DNA from: Strigamia acuminata
Taxonomy: Eukaryota > Arthropoda > Chilopoda > Geophilomorpha > Linotaeniidae
Assembly: GCA_949358305.1 (NCBI GenBank)
Contig: OX442314.1
Span: 60,211,369 to 60,275,368 of the forward strand
Reading direction: 5' to 3'
DNA: 64,000 nt
Under the pieces are notes generated by a model that worked only from the letters and a program-made list of their open reading frames with translations, searched no databases and was not told where the DNA came from. Below, piece by piece: positions 1-9,535 of this stretch; the first letter of the stretch is position 1; each line of letters starts with the position of its first letter. The position numbers and the translations under genes were made by a program.

Positions 1-562
1 GGAATACTTTGTCGTGGGATGGCAAGACTATGAAGGGATGGGACAGGTTCCCCCCTTTCCAGTCGATCATGATGCGAACTACGCCCTTTGGCTTGACGTA
101 GCCGTTGGCGGTGAGTAATTCTACGTTCGCGTTCACTTGTGCCACTTTTTTTTCAATATCCAAGTCCTTTACTATATCTTCGGATATGAATGAGCGGTCC
201 GCTCCCGAGTCCAGCAGACCGAACATTTTCTGATTCTCTATCTCCACTGGTAGCATACACAGAGTTTCGCAATGTGCTTTCGTGACATTGCAGTGAAATA
301 CGCGTAATGTCTGGGGCTCAACCTCCAGATTGAACGGAAGGTCCGTCCAATCCATGTCGACGTCCGGTTTCGTTCTCACTTGCATACTCGTTAACGTCAC
401 TTTTTCCTCCTTCTTCGGAATGGTCTGTATGCGGTCTTTGATCTGTGCCTCTGCCAAGGCATGACCTGCGGGTCCAGTGTGATATTTCTTCTTTTTAATT
501 TCCGCGGCTGGCGCAGACGAAGCTGAATTTATTTCGGCTACGCCTGCGCTTGGGAGTTTTTT
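1..562 (-). CDS. Ty3/gypsy-type Pol, N-terminal part with aspartic protease (runs off the window)
   Basis: In the -1 frame relative to the upstream Gag, this strand is open without a stop from the frameshift site to the window edge. A retroviral-type aspartic protease active site is visible, LLDSGADRSFI, read from about position 215 to 185, followed by a beta-rich segment (VELLTANGYVKPKGVV). The product would cut the Gag-Pol polyprotein. There is no initiating ATG, which fits production by ribosomal frameshifting as in many LTR retroelements. Reverse transcriptase and integrase lie outside the window. DSGA is the usual motif, unlike the DCGA of the other elements here. Identification as a retroelement protease is firm. 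Assignment to Ty3/gypsy is inferred from the Gag type. Confidence 0.8.
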
Positions 563-3561
563 GCCAGATTAGTATTTAACTCCATCATCATTTTCATCAG
601 GGTTTGCATGATGTCCTTTTCTTTGACGGTTTTTTCGCATTTGTCTGAATAGTGACCGTATTCTCCGCAGCTGTAACATTTGATGTTACTTTTATCCCCT
701 GTGGGAGTGAATCCCGGTTTTTTGGGGACGAAGGGCGTCGGGAATCGTCTTTTTCCTCCCAATGCCCCTCTCGCTTTTGTTGCCTGCACGTGTGCTCTGA
801 ATTGTGCGATTGCTAAGGCCCGGTGCGCGTGGTGCAAATAGGGACCTTGATCGTCGCATCCCGTTGATAAGTTTTCGAGGTGTTCATTTAGGGCTTCCTC
901 GTCGCTTGACGCTGGCTCCTCTTCTTTAGTCGTGGCGAGAGGTGTTGTCTCTTCGACTTTCTCCATCTGGGTGGAGTCCGTCGAGGTCACCTGCATCGCT
1001 GTCGCTGCCGGTGCTTTCTTTGGGGCAGCTATCGGGTTGGCTGGAAGAGTACTGCCTGCTTTAGGCGTCAGCATTCGTCCGAAGGATGCTTCGGTGAGAC
1101 TCATTATGCCGCTCAAATATTCACTTGGCCTCATTAATTTCTCTGAGGTCTTGTGACGTTCGGCGCTCGTCTGCAACCGTTTCTCGTGTGCGTCAGCTTC
1201 TTCCGGGGGCAGAGTGGCGTAATACCGCTGTTCTATTTCTAACGTGTTTGTTAGAAGATAGTTACTGACATCTTGGTAATTGCCAGTGCGGGGTGCACGC
1301 ATGTCCAGCAGAATTCTTTGCGAGTGGGCCGATAATCCTCCGTAAAAGATCATCGTAAAACCAGCGGGGTTTATTTCATACGGCGCTCTTGCAAACAGTA
1401 GTTTCGCTCGGGCGTCGTAGTCGGCTAATGTTTCTCCTGGGGCTTGTCGTAGACCACGTAATTTGTTACTGATCTCGTCTGGAGTCTCGCCGTATCGGAG
1501 ATCGAAACGGACGAGAAAATCGTCCCAGGTTGGGTTTTTCAGTCCCTGATACCATTCTCGAGCTGCCCCCGTGGTTAGCTCCACTAGACCGTGGGTTAGC
1601 ATGTCGGCGACGGTGGCCTTTGTCGCTTTCTTGATACGCATTACTTCGTCCAGGAAGCGGTCTCCGGCCTTCCACGAACCGTCAAACCGCGTTTGAATAT
1701 AGTGTTGCCAGCGGATGTTACCCGTGGCCTCACCGCTTGGTTTGTTGCGTACGCCATATTTGCGCTTAACCCTTTCTCCTGCGCGGTTATGCTCGTCGCC
1801 TGGATGGCCTAGATCAATTCCTTCTCTTCTGAAAGAGTTCAGCAGGGCTCGGCCTAGCTCAGCCATCGTGTAATGGCGGCCAGATGAGTCCTGAAAGTTC
1901 CCTTCTTCTGAGCGAGGGTTGGAGCTTCGGGAAGAGCGGTTTGAAGCATTCGGTCGGTTCGACCGGTGCCCATCGCTGCCCTCTCGACTCCTCCCTGTAG
2001 ATGGTCGACTCGGGTTGTCGTCGTCTGACGAATCGGAGGGCTCGGAGGGATCTCCTTGGGGGTGAAACCTCGGCCCTCTCGGTGGGGTCTCTCCGCCAGC
2101 CTTCTTCTGTTTCGAGCCTCCGGATGGCGGCGGCTCCTCTCCGTCGTTGTTCTCGTAAAAAGAATGCCATCTGTTCTCCTCGCTTTCGGGATGTTCCCGG
2201 TTTTTATTCGCGTTTTTCTTTTCGAGTAGCGCGTCGATGGCTGCTCCCGTCTCGGATCTTTTTGAGGGGTGACGGTCCTTTGTTTTTGGGACCGGCCCGT
2301 CTTTCTTTTCAGATTTCCCTTTTTTCGCTGCTTTCGCCGACTTTGTTTTATCTTCTCCTGTGTCGGTGTCAGAGCCGCTGGGGGGTTCTGGTTTCCTTTT
2401 CAGGTTTTCTTCCTTTTTCTTTCTATCCGAAACGTCTTGCTCATACTCTTTTTGGAACTTTTCTGTTTCTTTTTCCCAGTTTTCGGCTTCCCATCTTTTT
2501 TGCCCATCTATTATGGCTTGCTTCTTCGCTTTGTACTCTTCGGTCCATCTGTCTCGTTCCCACTCTTCTTTCTCTTTCAGAAACTGTTCTTTTTCTTTTC
2601 GGGCTTCCTCTTCTCTCAGCCTCTCGCGATGTTGTTCTTCCCATTTCTGGTGTTGTAGAATGGCTTCTTTTCGCAACATTTGTAGCTTTTCTGCTTTTCT
2701 TTGAGCTATGAGGGCTTGAAATTGGTCCTCGTATTCTTGAGCTTCTCGATGTCGCCCTTCTACTGTGGCGTTCCATTCTTTTCGAATTTTAGCTTCTCGT
2801 TCTTCCCTCATTTTTTGGACCAGTTTCTCTGTTCTCTCGGTGGTCCTTCCTTCACGCTGTTCCCTTTCTTCCTCTTCTTTCCAGAGTTCTCGTCTTTCCG
2901 CGCTCAGCCTTTGTTGGCGATTAATTGCCTCTTGTCTGGCTTCTTCGCGGGCTTTCTCTCTGGATTCGCGAAGGGCTTTGTTGGGGTCTGGTACGAAACC
3001 TCCGGTGTCACTGGGCGTTACCTGGGGCATGGGCGTCTCCGCTGCTGGTCTTGCGACCGGCGTCGGGGCTTGTGCCGCACAGATAGCGTCAGTGAGTAGA
3101 GTAATCGATTCCCAGACTGACGTCCCTACTGGAATGTCTATCATCGCTTTCAGTTGGGCAGCTTGTTGCGTCAACCGAATTAGGTGAGATACTTCGAAGG
3201 AAACAACTGCAGGACTCGCCGTAACTCGGGGGGTTATCGGGGTCCCGCCGTCGTTTTTCCGTGGGGTTTGCTTTACGGACGTCTGAGCCGTTGGTGGCGA
3301 TGGGTTCGTGCCGACCGTGGCCGTTTTCTTTGGAGTTTCATTCGTCTCCTCGGCCATTAATATCGATACTCGTCCCGGTGATACGTCGTGAATTTCTTCT
3401 CGATTTTCTGGGGCTTCCGTATCGGTATCTTCGAAGGTTGGCATATTCAAGGGAACCCGCTCTCGCTCTGGCCCGTCTAGGGCCGCGAGCGATGCAGCTT
3501 GCTCCTCTTTCTGCGCCTTCGCTCTCCTTTTGTTCGCTCGGGCTTTCGCCTTTGCGGACAT
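538..3561 (-). CDS. gag: Ty3/gypsy-type Gag, main part (N-terminus displaced by a copia insertion)
   Basis: The 1007-residue open part encodes a retrotransposon Gag. From N to C it has a basic start, a low-complexity T/P region, and a very charged E/K/R coiled coil (about residues 195-390). An S/D/R-rich linker follows, then a Retrotrans_gag-like capsid domain (about 615-750; motif W..FL.RFD.RYGE). Near residue 965 lies one CCHC zinc knuckle (CYSCGEYGHYSDKC). It forms the nucleocapsid-like particle of the element. The methionine at 3561 is probably not the true start: the frame continues for 7 codons to a copia insertion and resumes at 5637-5719, giving about 1043 residues. The terminal codons overlap the -1 Pol frame. 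Ty3/gypsy is the likely superfamily. Confidence 0.85.
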   Translation of the reverse strand: MSAKAKARANKRRAKAQKEEQAASLAALDGPERERVPLNMPTFEDTDTEAPENREEIHDVSPGRVSILMAEETNETPKKTATVGTNPSPPTAQTSVKQTPRKNDGGTPITPRVTASPAVVSFEVSHLIRLTQQAAQLKAMIDIPVGTSVWESITLLTDAICAAQAPTPVARPAAETPMPQVTPSDTGGFVPDPNKALRESREKAREEARQEAINRQQRLSAERRELWKEEEEREQREGRTTERTEKLVQKMREEREAKIRKEWNATVEGRHREAQEYEDQFQALIAQRKAEKLQMLRKEAILQHQKWEEQHRERLREEEARKEKEQFLKEKEEWERDRWTEEYKAKKQAIIDGQKRWEAENWEKETEKFQKEYEQDVSDRKKKEENLKRKPEPPSGSDTDTGEDKTKSAKAAKKGKSEKKDGPVPKTKDRHPSKRSETGAAIDALLEKKNANKNREHPESEENRWHSFYENNDGEEPPPSGGSKQKKAGGETPPRGPRFHPQGDPSEPSDSSDDDNPSRPSTGRSREGSDGHRSNRPNASNRSSRSSNPRSEEGNFQDSSGRHYTMAELGRALLNSFRREGIDLGHPGDEHNRAGERVKRKYGVRNKPSGEATGNIRWQHYIQTRFDGSWKAGDRFLDEVMRIKKATKATVADMLTHGLVELTTGAAREWYQGLKNPTWDDFLVRFDLRYGETPDEISNKLRGLRQAPGETLADYDARAKLLFARAPYEINPAGFTMIFYGGLSAHSQRILLDMRAPRTGNYQDVSNYLLTNTLEIEQRYYATLPPEEADAHEKRLQTSAERHKTSEKLMRPSEYLSGIMSLTEASFGRMLTPKAGSTLPANPIAAPKKAPAATAMQVTSTDSTQMEKVEETTPLATTKEEEPASSDEEALNEHLENLSTGCDDQGPYLHHAHRALAIAQFRAHVQATKARGALGGKRRFPTPFVPKKPGFTPTGDKSNIKCYSCGEYGHYSDKCEKTVKEKDIMQTLMKMMMELNTNLAKNSQAQA
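556..562 (-). promoter_or_regulatory. Programmed -1 frameshift heptamer A AAA AAC
   Basis: Read on the minus strand in the Gag frame, the codons gcA AAA AAC make the canonical X XXY YYZ slippery heptamer. It lies about 5 codons before the Gag stop (TAG, 538-540). The -1 frame entered after slipping is open through the protease. This is how the Gag-Pol fusion is expected to be made. A downstream pseudoknot or stem was not resolved by eye. Confidence 0.75.
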
Positions 3562-3867
3562 TTCAGGGACGGGACCATCCGACCTTATGTTGGCTTTTGT
3601 TCTCCGAGATTTGTGATATGCAATTGATTATTGATGTTACACATGTTTGATTTGTAATTATTTATGATTTTATAGTTTATTATCATGTAAACATTGATGT
3701 ATCAATTGGGTTACCGTAGTTGGGGTTGTTTTTTAACTGCTTAGCAACTGTTGTTATTACTTGTTCTCTTGTTGTTGATTTTTCTCCATGCTTGCATGAG
3801 ATGATTAAATCTTGTTCTTTTACTCACTTTTGGCCTGGAATTTGTTCATCAATCCATACTTTCAACA

Positions 3868-3879
3868 TGGTAGCAGAGG
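3868..3879 (+). promoter_or_regulatory. tRNA-iMet primer-binding site of the deleted copia
   Basis: TGGTAGCAGAGG directly follows the LTR end TTCAACA. Its reverse complement matches the CTCTGCTACCA 3' end of metazoan initiator-Met tRNA (established knowledge). Confidence 0.75.
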
Positions 3880-4336
3880 ATTAGAGTTCATTCCATCACT
3901 GTGAGTTGTTCATGTTGAATTTTGGCCAAGTTTTTGTCAAAATTCCATGAATTTTCGTTCATCTTATCCTGCTGATCGATTACTCGCTCCTGGCAAAATG
4001 GCCGACCTCGTTTCTTCATGCCTGCTCACCCGACGATTTTGATGCTTTTTCTGCAATTTGCAACGGATTTGAACGCTGCAAATTTTCGTGGGTACTGTCC
4101 AGGGCTTGTAAAAGGATCGTGGATACTTTTCTTGATGGATTTCCGTGGATTATCGCCGATGATCGCCGCAGATTCGCCCGATCGCGATGCACCAAATTCC
4201 GAGTGATTTTCGCCACGATTTTCGCGTGTTTCATCGAGTTTTTGACTGTGCCATCCAGTATCTGCTTGTGTTTAGCAGTGTACGTGTTATACAGACGATT
4301 GTGAGTACTTTTCATCATGTTTTCCATGTTTTCAGC

Positions 4337-5575
4337 TATGGCAAGTCCCGACTGTGTCCATTGGCAGAAAGCCATGGAGGAAGAGCTTTCACTCTTCCGT
4401 GAGCGAGGTGTTTACGAAGAGGTTGAGAAACCTCCTTCTAATGTGAACATTGTGGGGAATAAATAGGTTTACTACATCAAGCCCGATGCAGAAGGCGTCG
4501 TGCGCCGTTTTAGAGCGATGTTGGTTGCCCAGGGCTTTAGCCAAAAGTTCGGAGTCGACTATTCCGAGGTTTTCAGTCCCGTGGTTAACTATGTGCTTAT
4601 ACGCCTGTTTTTCGTGCTTCTAGTAGTCGTTTTAGGCTGGCTAGATGCACATCTCGATGTCAAGGGTGCTTATTTATATGGCAGCTTAGATGAAGCTATC
4701 TTCATGAGAATTCCTAAGGGCTGGGAAACTCCTCAGAATGCCGGTAAGGTATGGAGGCTTCATAAGGCCCTTTACGGCCTTCATCAGAGCGGACGGCAAT
4801 GGAATTTCCGTCTAGTTGAGGCTTTGCTAGGGATTAATTTCCACAAGCTTCTTGGGATCAATGGCGTGTTTATTTCCAACACTTACGATGCCGTCATCCT
4901 TGTTTATGTTGATGATATGGTACTTTTCACCAAAGGACAAGATCCGCGTGATCGAACTGTTAAGGCCCTTCGTGCAATTTTCACAATAACAGATTTAGGT
5001 CCGGTATCAAAGTTGTTGGGCGTTCAATTTGATCGCGATGGTGGTAAAATCTGCATCCATCAGCGAGATTACATTGATAGAATTGCTGAGGACTACGGAA
5101 TTTCCTCCGAGCATTTGTGCAAAGTCCCGATTGCCGTAGGCACGATGGTCAATTGTGCTAGAGATGGTGAACGTGTTTTGAGGGATGATGAATTCCCATA
5201 TCGGTCTCTTATTGGGTCTCTGCTCTTTCTAGCTTCTCGAACGCGTCCCGATATCCTCTTTCCAGTTATTCTTATGTCGCAATATAACACGTGTTTCACT
5301 GGAAGGCACGTGGCCCTTTTGCTACAGATCCTCCAGTATGTGAAGAATACGCGGGAATATTCAATTCAGCTTTCCGCGGTCACTGGAGATATTCTATCAG
5401 GGCACTCCGATGCTTCTTGGATCTCAGATCGAGATACAAGAAAGAGCTTCGGAGGTTATACAATTTCGGTGTTCGGGGTTCCCATTTCCTGGGGTTGCTG
5501 TAAGCAACGCTATTGCGCCTTGTCCATTATGGAAGCGGAATTCCTAGCGCTTTTGGACGGTGCAAAGGAAATTGT
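4337..5575 (+). pseudogene. pol: Copia reverse transcriptase/RNase H, broken
   Basis: This is the copia-type RT domain (RVT_2 family) plus the start of RNase H. Visible landmarks are W..AM.EEL, VAQGF, DYSEVFSPVV, AHLDVKGAYLYG, SLYGLHQSGRQW-like motifs, the catalytic YVDDM near 4905, and RNase H HSDASW and SIMEAEF. A TAG at 4465-4467 replaces the tryptophan normally found in the GxKW motif, so the frame starts late. The 3' end of RNase H is lost: coding sequence runs into LTR sequence at 5576. The 5' part joins non-coding sequence near 4330. It is a dead copy. Confidence 0.85.
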
Positions 5576-5637
5576 CTTGTTCTTTTACTCACTTTTGGCC
5601 TGGAATTTGTTCATCAATCCATACTTTCAACACCTTA

Positions 5638-5719
5638 GGTGGTAGTCGGAGGTCCTTTTTCCCTTCTCGGGCATTCTCTGCTCGGTTTCAGACGCGGATT
5701 GTTCATCTTTGTCTGACAT
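5638..5719 (-). CDS. gag: Displaced N-terminal segment of the gypsy-type Gag
   Basis: An ATG at 5719 opens 29 codons beginning MSDKDEQS and reaching into the CCTTA duplication. If one TSD copy and the copia body are ignored, this frame runs exactly into the Gag frame upstream of 3561 with no stop or shift. It is therefore the real Gag start, separated from the rest of the gene by the insertion. The peptide is acidic and polar and has no domain of its own. Confidence 0.75.
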
Positions 5720-6590
5720 TTTCTTTCGGTAATTCTACGATTTGGGTTATCTTATTGAGAGATCACAAGTTCAGATTTGAGATTTATTTCTAAATCTCGG
5801 ACAGACCCCCACGTGTCGCGTCCTACTTTGTATAGGTTTAAATAGCGCTAACGTGTAATACTTTACCTGTGATCAATTATGCAAATACCCAAATGAATAC
5901 CAAATGTATGTAAATAAACAGGTAATTTATTCACCAGGCTTTATGCCTTTAAAATACACTCAGTATACAACTAAAGTCGACTTGGTCAGAGTCGAACAAA
6001 GGATTTCTCAAGATGGCGTCGTCGGTTCCGCGTGGTCGGCGGAACAAAGGCGGCGTCTCGAGTTGTCGTTAATTCGTCACGGATTCGTCTTCACGGACGC
6101 GGTGGAATGCTCTTTCGAGTCTTCTATCCGTGCCTGTTGTCTAGGGTTTGGTTTAGCGTCGCAGAGGCCTCGTCTAGGAACTTTGGGGTTCCCTACAAAG
6201 CACTCGGACACTTACTTCGGCGAATAATCGACTGGGCGATTATTCTGGATGATTTCACAAGGGCTATTCTCGTGCTTTCGCAGGAATAGCTCGCAAGTGA
6301 CTTCGTGAGAGTTACAGTTTGCACTTTACTCAGCGATCCTCGATCAATCCTAACTTGTAGTTGAAGTTGGCCTGACGGTGAGGTAGTTGCTGTGTTCTTG
6401 GTGTCGTTTGTGTAAGTTCTGACTTTAGGCGGGAAACACAGCCTTTTATGCAGTGGGGTGAAGGGCCGGCGATCAACCAATGGGGGCTGACCACCAGCCG
6501 CTTCCTCCCCCTCGGGGCGCACACCTGCCATGGGGAGGTGGAGCCAACTCGGGGGGGAACGACTCTTCAATCATAGTGACTCAGAGGACA
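5720..6590 (-). mobile_element. Putative 5' LTR and leader of the gypsy-type element
   Basis: Reading the minus strand there is a CATAAAAGG TATA-like box near 6450 and an AATAAA signal near 5930. A primer-site candidate lies at 5794-5811 (TGGGGGTCTGTCCGAGAT, resembling a tRNA-Pro primer site). The Gag ATG follows about 75 bp later. The LTR would be about 5814-6590 (TGTCCTC...GACA), but the 3' LTR is outside the window, so the ends are not proven. No coding potential is convincing here. Confidence 0.5.
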
Positions 6591-6599
6591 AGTATCCAC

Positions 6600-7128
6600 C
6601 CTGGGGGGACACTTATCCAACTGGGTCACCACAAGCTGGAACGTCACCCAAGATGCAAAATCACATACAGGGATGATAGTAAAAATTGGATCAACAACAA
6701 TAACGTGGAAAACCAAAAAACAACGATTAGTCGCGATGTCATCGACAGAAAGCGAGATTTTGGCCATCTGCGAATTGCTGAAATCCATAAAATGGGCGCG
6801 AGACTTTTTGAGTGAAGTGGGCGAAGGAAGCTGTGTGCAGAGAAAAGTACCAATCTTCACGGACAGTCAACCAGCAATGCAGATTTTGTGCGGTTCGAAC
6901 CAGTTTGGAAGAACTAAACATATGAACCGACACTTGATGTTCATAAGGGACGAGATAAAACTTGGCAACATTGAATTAATCCATTTACCAACAGGTGACA
7001 TGATTGCTGATTTCCTGACGAAGGCGGTCGCGAAAGACAAATTCATGGACGGACGCGACGGCGTGAGTCTGAGAGGAGAAGTTAAGATAAACGAGGACGA
7101 AGAGAAGAACGAAGACAAAGACAAATAG
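6600..7128 (+). pseudogene. pol: Copia RNase H C-terminal fragment (second copia lineage)
   Basis: The frame encodes the C-terminal half of copia RNase H: DAKSHTGMIV, ITWKTKKQ, AMSSTESE, FTDSQPA, KHMNRHLMFIRDEI and DMIADFLTKA, then an acidic D/E/K tail. All upstream domains are missing. It differs clearly from the copia copies at 8982 and 51430 (for example TKKQRLVAMSSTE instead of RKQSTVACSTME). It is a 5'-truncated element joined to the gypsy LTR region near 6591. Confidence 0.8.
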
Positions 7129-7239
7129 TTTTAAGTTCGAAATAATATTTTATTCATGTTTTTTGTTTTTGTTTTCGAATTTCATTGAATGTTAGTTTTA
7201 GTTTTTCTTAATTCATTTTAAAACTTATAAAAATTTGTA

Positions 7240-7265
7240 AGGAGGGTTTGTTAGATTTAATCTAT
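7240..7265 (+). mobile_element. Polypurine tract and LTR start of the copia fragment
   Basis: AGGAGGG (7240-7246) precedes TGTTAG (7249), the usual polypurine tract/LTR junction, about 110 bp after the pol stop. The LTR is cut off almost at once by the minus-strand protease relic. Confidence 0.55.
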
Positions 7266-7267
7266 TG

Positions 7268-7648
7268 TTACAAATTGTCAATAGTTTTAACGTTATCAAA
7301 TGTGTGAACGTTGCACGCACGTAATGCACGTGCAATTGAATTGTTGTAAAAATACCGTAGAGTAAAGACGTGTTTATGTTTCATCCTACCGTGTGCAACT
7401 CTCATTTCATTTACTTGGACATTCGAAATCTTTGTGGAACCGAATAGGAACCAACAATAAGGACCAGTCGCACCGCAGTCGACCAAAGCTTTCGTCTCAT
7501 GGCCATTAATGCTAACGTTGATGTAAGGTAGAGGGCAATTCCAATCCCAAACAGCAACGTGTACTGTATCAAACACCTCAACATCGGGGTTTCCCGAGAA
7601 GGGGTGCGGTTCTGATAGTGAGAAGTCTGTGAAGATATCATCATCCAT
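7268..7648 (-). pseudogene. Retroelement aspartic protease segment (DCGAT type)
   Basis: The frame encodes an acidic N-terminal segment and then a protease-like core, INVSINGHETKALVDCGATG. A retropepsin normally has D-S/T-G-A at this place; here it is D-C-G-A. It sits downstream of the gag remnant at 7705-8981 in the same orientation and in the -1 frame relative to the end of that gag. RT and integrase are absent, cut off by the copia fragment on the left. It is a relic of an LTR element. Its superfamily is uncertain, Ty3/gypsy being most likely. Confidence 0.6.
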
Positions 7649-7704
7649 GTCAGATCCACTGGGTGCTAAGATGGAGGCAACCTGGTCACAGGCTTCGGGG
7701 AAAC

Positions 7705-8981
7705 TTAATCCTCCGTCGCCTGCTCTGGCTCGTTTTCCGACTTAGACTTTTTCTGTAAGTACCCATTTGCGAGGAACACTGCTTTCGCTAGTTCTTCGGT
7801 CAGATGGGCCACGCGTTCTGCAGCCTTACCGGCGAGTTTCTGCTTGATCGTGCATTCCCGCTCAAAATGCGGGCCACCACAATGCCAGCAACCTGCACCG
7901 GGGGATGCAATCGCGTGATCTTTTAAGAGGTTAGACGTGGGGCGAGTTGTAGCGGTCTTAGGGGCGTCTGCTTGCTTCTCACTAGGAGTCGCTGCAGGTT
8001 TACCCGTTGGAGGCTTCAGCCAACTCCGCGTTCTATCTCCACTCTTTAGGTTCGTGGCGCTTGCCAGTGCGGTATAATCACACTGGTTGGGTCTCTAAAC
8101 CTTTCCATGGCCAAAGCTGCGGGTGCGAAACGTGCACGTGAGCACTTTTGACCCAGCCAGGAGTGATCCCAGGCCAAAGTGTTTGCCGCCATGTTGCAAG
8201 TTTCTTTTGTCATAGCTGCTAAAGCATAATTTATTTTATTTTTATCAGTTATAGGTACCTGCATTTGAATAAACAGTGCGTCCAAATCTGTCCAGATCTG
8301 TAGCGCTGTCACATCTTTTGCCTGTTTAACAGTCACCACTTTCGCAAGTAACTGACTATCTGAAGGCACGAAACGGGTTTAAAATGCTATTTCGAACTCA
8401 TCCCAGGTCTTCACAGGCATCGTTGAATGCCACCACGATAACGCATCTCCTGTAAAAAATCTAGACAGGAATCGTTGGGCCACATAATCAAGCTGTAATT
8501 CGGCGAAAGACAAGTTTGAACGCAATTGTATCAAAAAGATCCTCGCCGCAGTACGGTCGCCTGAGAATGGGTCCATACGAATCTGCGAAATGTGTTTTGT
8601 TAACTGCTCCACATTCGGTAAACCTTTCGATGTAGGAATAGTGGATTGAGGTTTGGACTTATCTGCCGGTACTTCAACTCCGAGATGCATCGAAACGTCC
8701 GCGGCGAGGGGTGGAGTAGTCCACTTCCTAATCTTTTGACCGGCCATAGCTTGCATCAATCGTGGATTGACTGGTTGCGAATCGGTCGGCATAAACGAGT
8801 TCGAATCGTCGGAGGCGGAGAGTACTGAACTTACATCCAACTCCCCTCCAGAATCGAGCACACTTGCACCTTTACTGTTAGTAAATTTATATTTCATTTT
8901 ATTGTTACGCGGTTGAGTCGCGTCGTCTGCCGACCGTCTCAAACCTGCGCGAGTATTATTAAAATCGCTAATACTCGTCAC
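7705..8981 (-). pseudogene. gag: Gag relic with CCHC-like knuckle, interrupted by copia
   Basis: Reading the minus strand from the copia boundary at 8981, the frame gives a Gag with MDPFSGDRTAARIFLIQL and a W-W-x-F-type capsid motif (LSWWHSTMPVKTWDEFEIAF). An in-frame TAA interrupts it near 8379. The same frame then continues (PSDSQLLAKVVTVKQAKDV) until a shift around 8100. A CCHC-like knuckle of short spacing, CWHCGGPHFEREC, lies near 7885-7850. The frame ends at TAA 7705-7707. The copia at 8982-16268 sits in its 5' region. The capsid/knuckle order supports Gag. Several breaks make it dead. Confidence 0.65.
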
Positions 8982-9521
8982 TGTTGGTCCTAAGACCAAA
9001 TTTATTATCGATATCAAATGTTTATACTTTATATAATTCAATTTCAAATCAGTTATTTCGATGTTTGATGTCTTATTCGTTATATTTCGCTTTCTGCACA
9101 CATTGTGTGCTGTACCGTATGTAATTCCATACCTGCATAATGTTTTTCAATATGATTTGTTCTTTAATTTAATGTTAAATGCCAATATTTGTCACCAGAG
9201 TGCTGCGTCACTCTCATCTCTTTTCCAACATGGCGCTGCACATGGGTTTGTGCAGCTCTCAGCTTTCCAAAGCAGATTATGTAAGATTTTTGCCTTTATT
9301 AAATCGTTTTTTATATTTTTAAATATTTGTCTTTGATTTAAAGCACTTTGTGTGCTAGTCTGGCGATTATAAGCGGTCTTAAACCGCGCGCCATTTCCGA
9401 AACGTCATTCCGTTATCGGAATTAACCGCCGAGTATTTTCAACGCCATTTTGGCGTCAATTCACGCTTCCAGTCGGCAATTTGCCGACATCTGCGCGCTC
9501 CTCTGCTACCAGTTAACTACA
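8982..9521 (+). repeat. 5' LTR of copia 1
   Basis: 540 bp, TGTTGG...CTACA. It contains short inverted segments such as GCACACATTGTGTGC and ends with CCTCTGCTACCA close to the U5 edge. Parts, for example the AAGCGGT...CCGCGCGC stretch, resemble the LTR of copia 2, so the two families are related. Confidence 0.95.
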
Positions 9522-9535
9522 ATTGGTAGCAGAGG
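9500..9535 (+). promoter_or_regulatory. tRNA-iMet primer site with facing tRNA-mimic stem
   Basis: The primer site TGGTAGCAGAGG (9524-9535) lies 2 nt after the LTR. Twelve bases upstream, inside U5, is CCTCTGCTACCA (9500-9511), its perfect reverse complement. The mimic equals the 3' end of initiator-Met tRNA. In RNA the two arms could form a 12-bp hairpin with a 12-nt loop, hiding or replacing the primer site. Confidence 0.8.

Larger units (their letters stand above)
3583..5637 (+). mobile_element. Internally deleted Ty1/copia element with TSD CCTTA
   Basis: The element body is 3588-5632. CCTTA occurs directly before it (3583-3587) and directly after it (5633-5637), a 5-bp target duplication. 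The 5' LTR is 3588-3867 (280 bp, TGTTGG...TTCAACA). It is followed by the primer site TGGTAGCAGAGG (3868-3879), complementary to the 3' end of initiator-Met tRNA. Only the last 57 bp of the 3' LTR remain (5576-5632), fused directly to the RNase H coding region. Gag, protease and integrase are deleted. It sits inside the Gag gene of the minus-strand gypsy element. Confidence 0.85.

Noticed and set aside
2001..3187. Plus-strand ORFs opposite the gypsy Gag
   Set aside because: They are antisense shadows of the charged coiled coil, giving F/S/L-rich nonsense.
4016..4375. 119-codon minus-strand ORF within the deleted copia
   Set aside because: It is opposite the copia leader and the start of the RT segment. 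It looks like chance.
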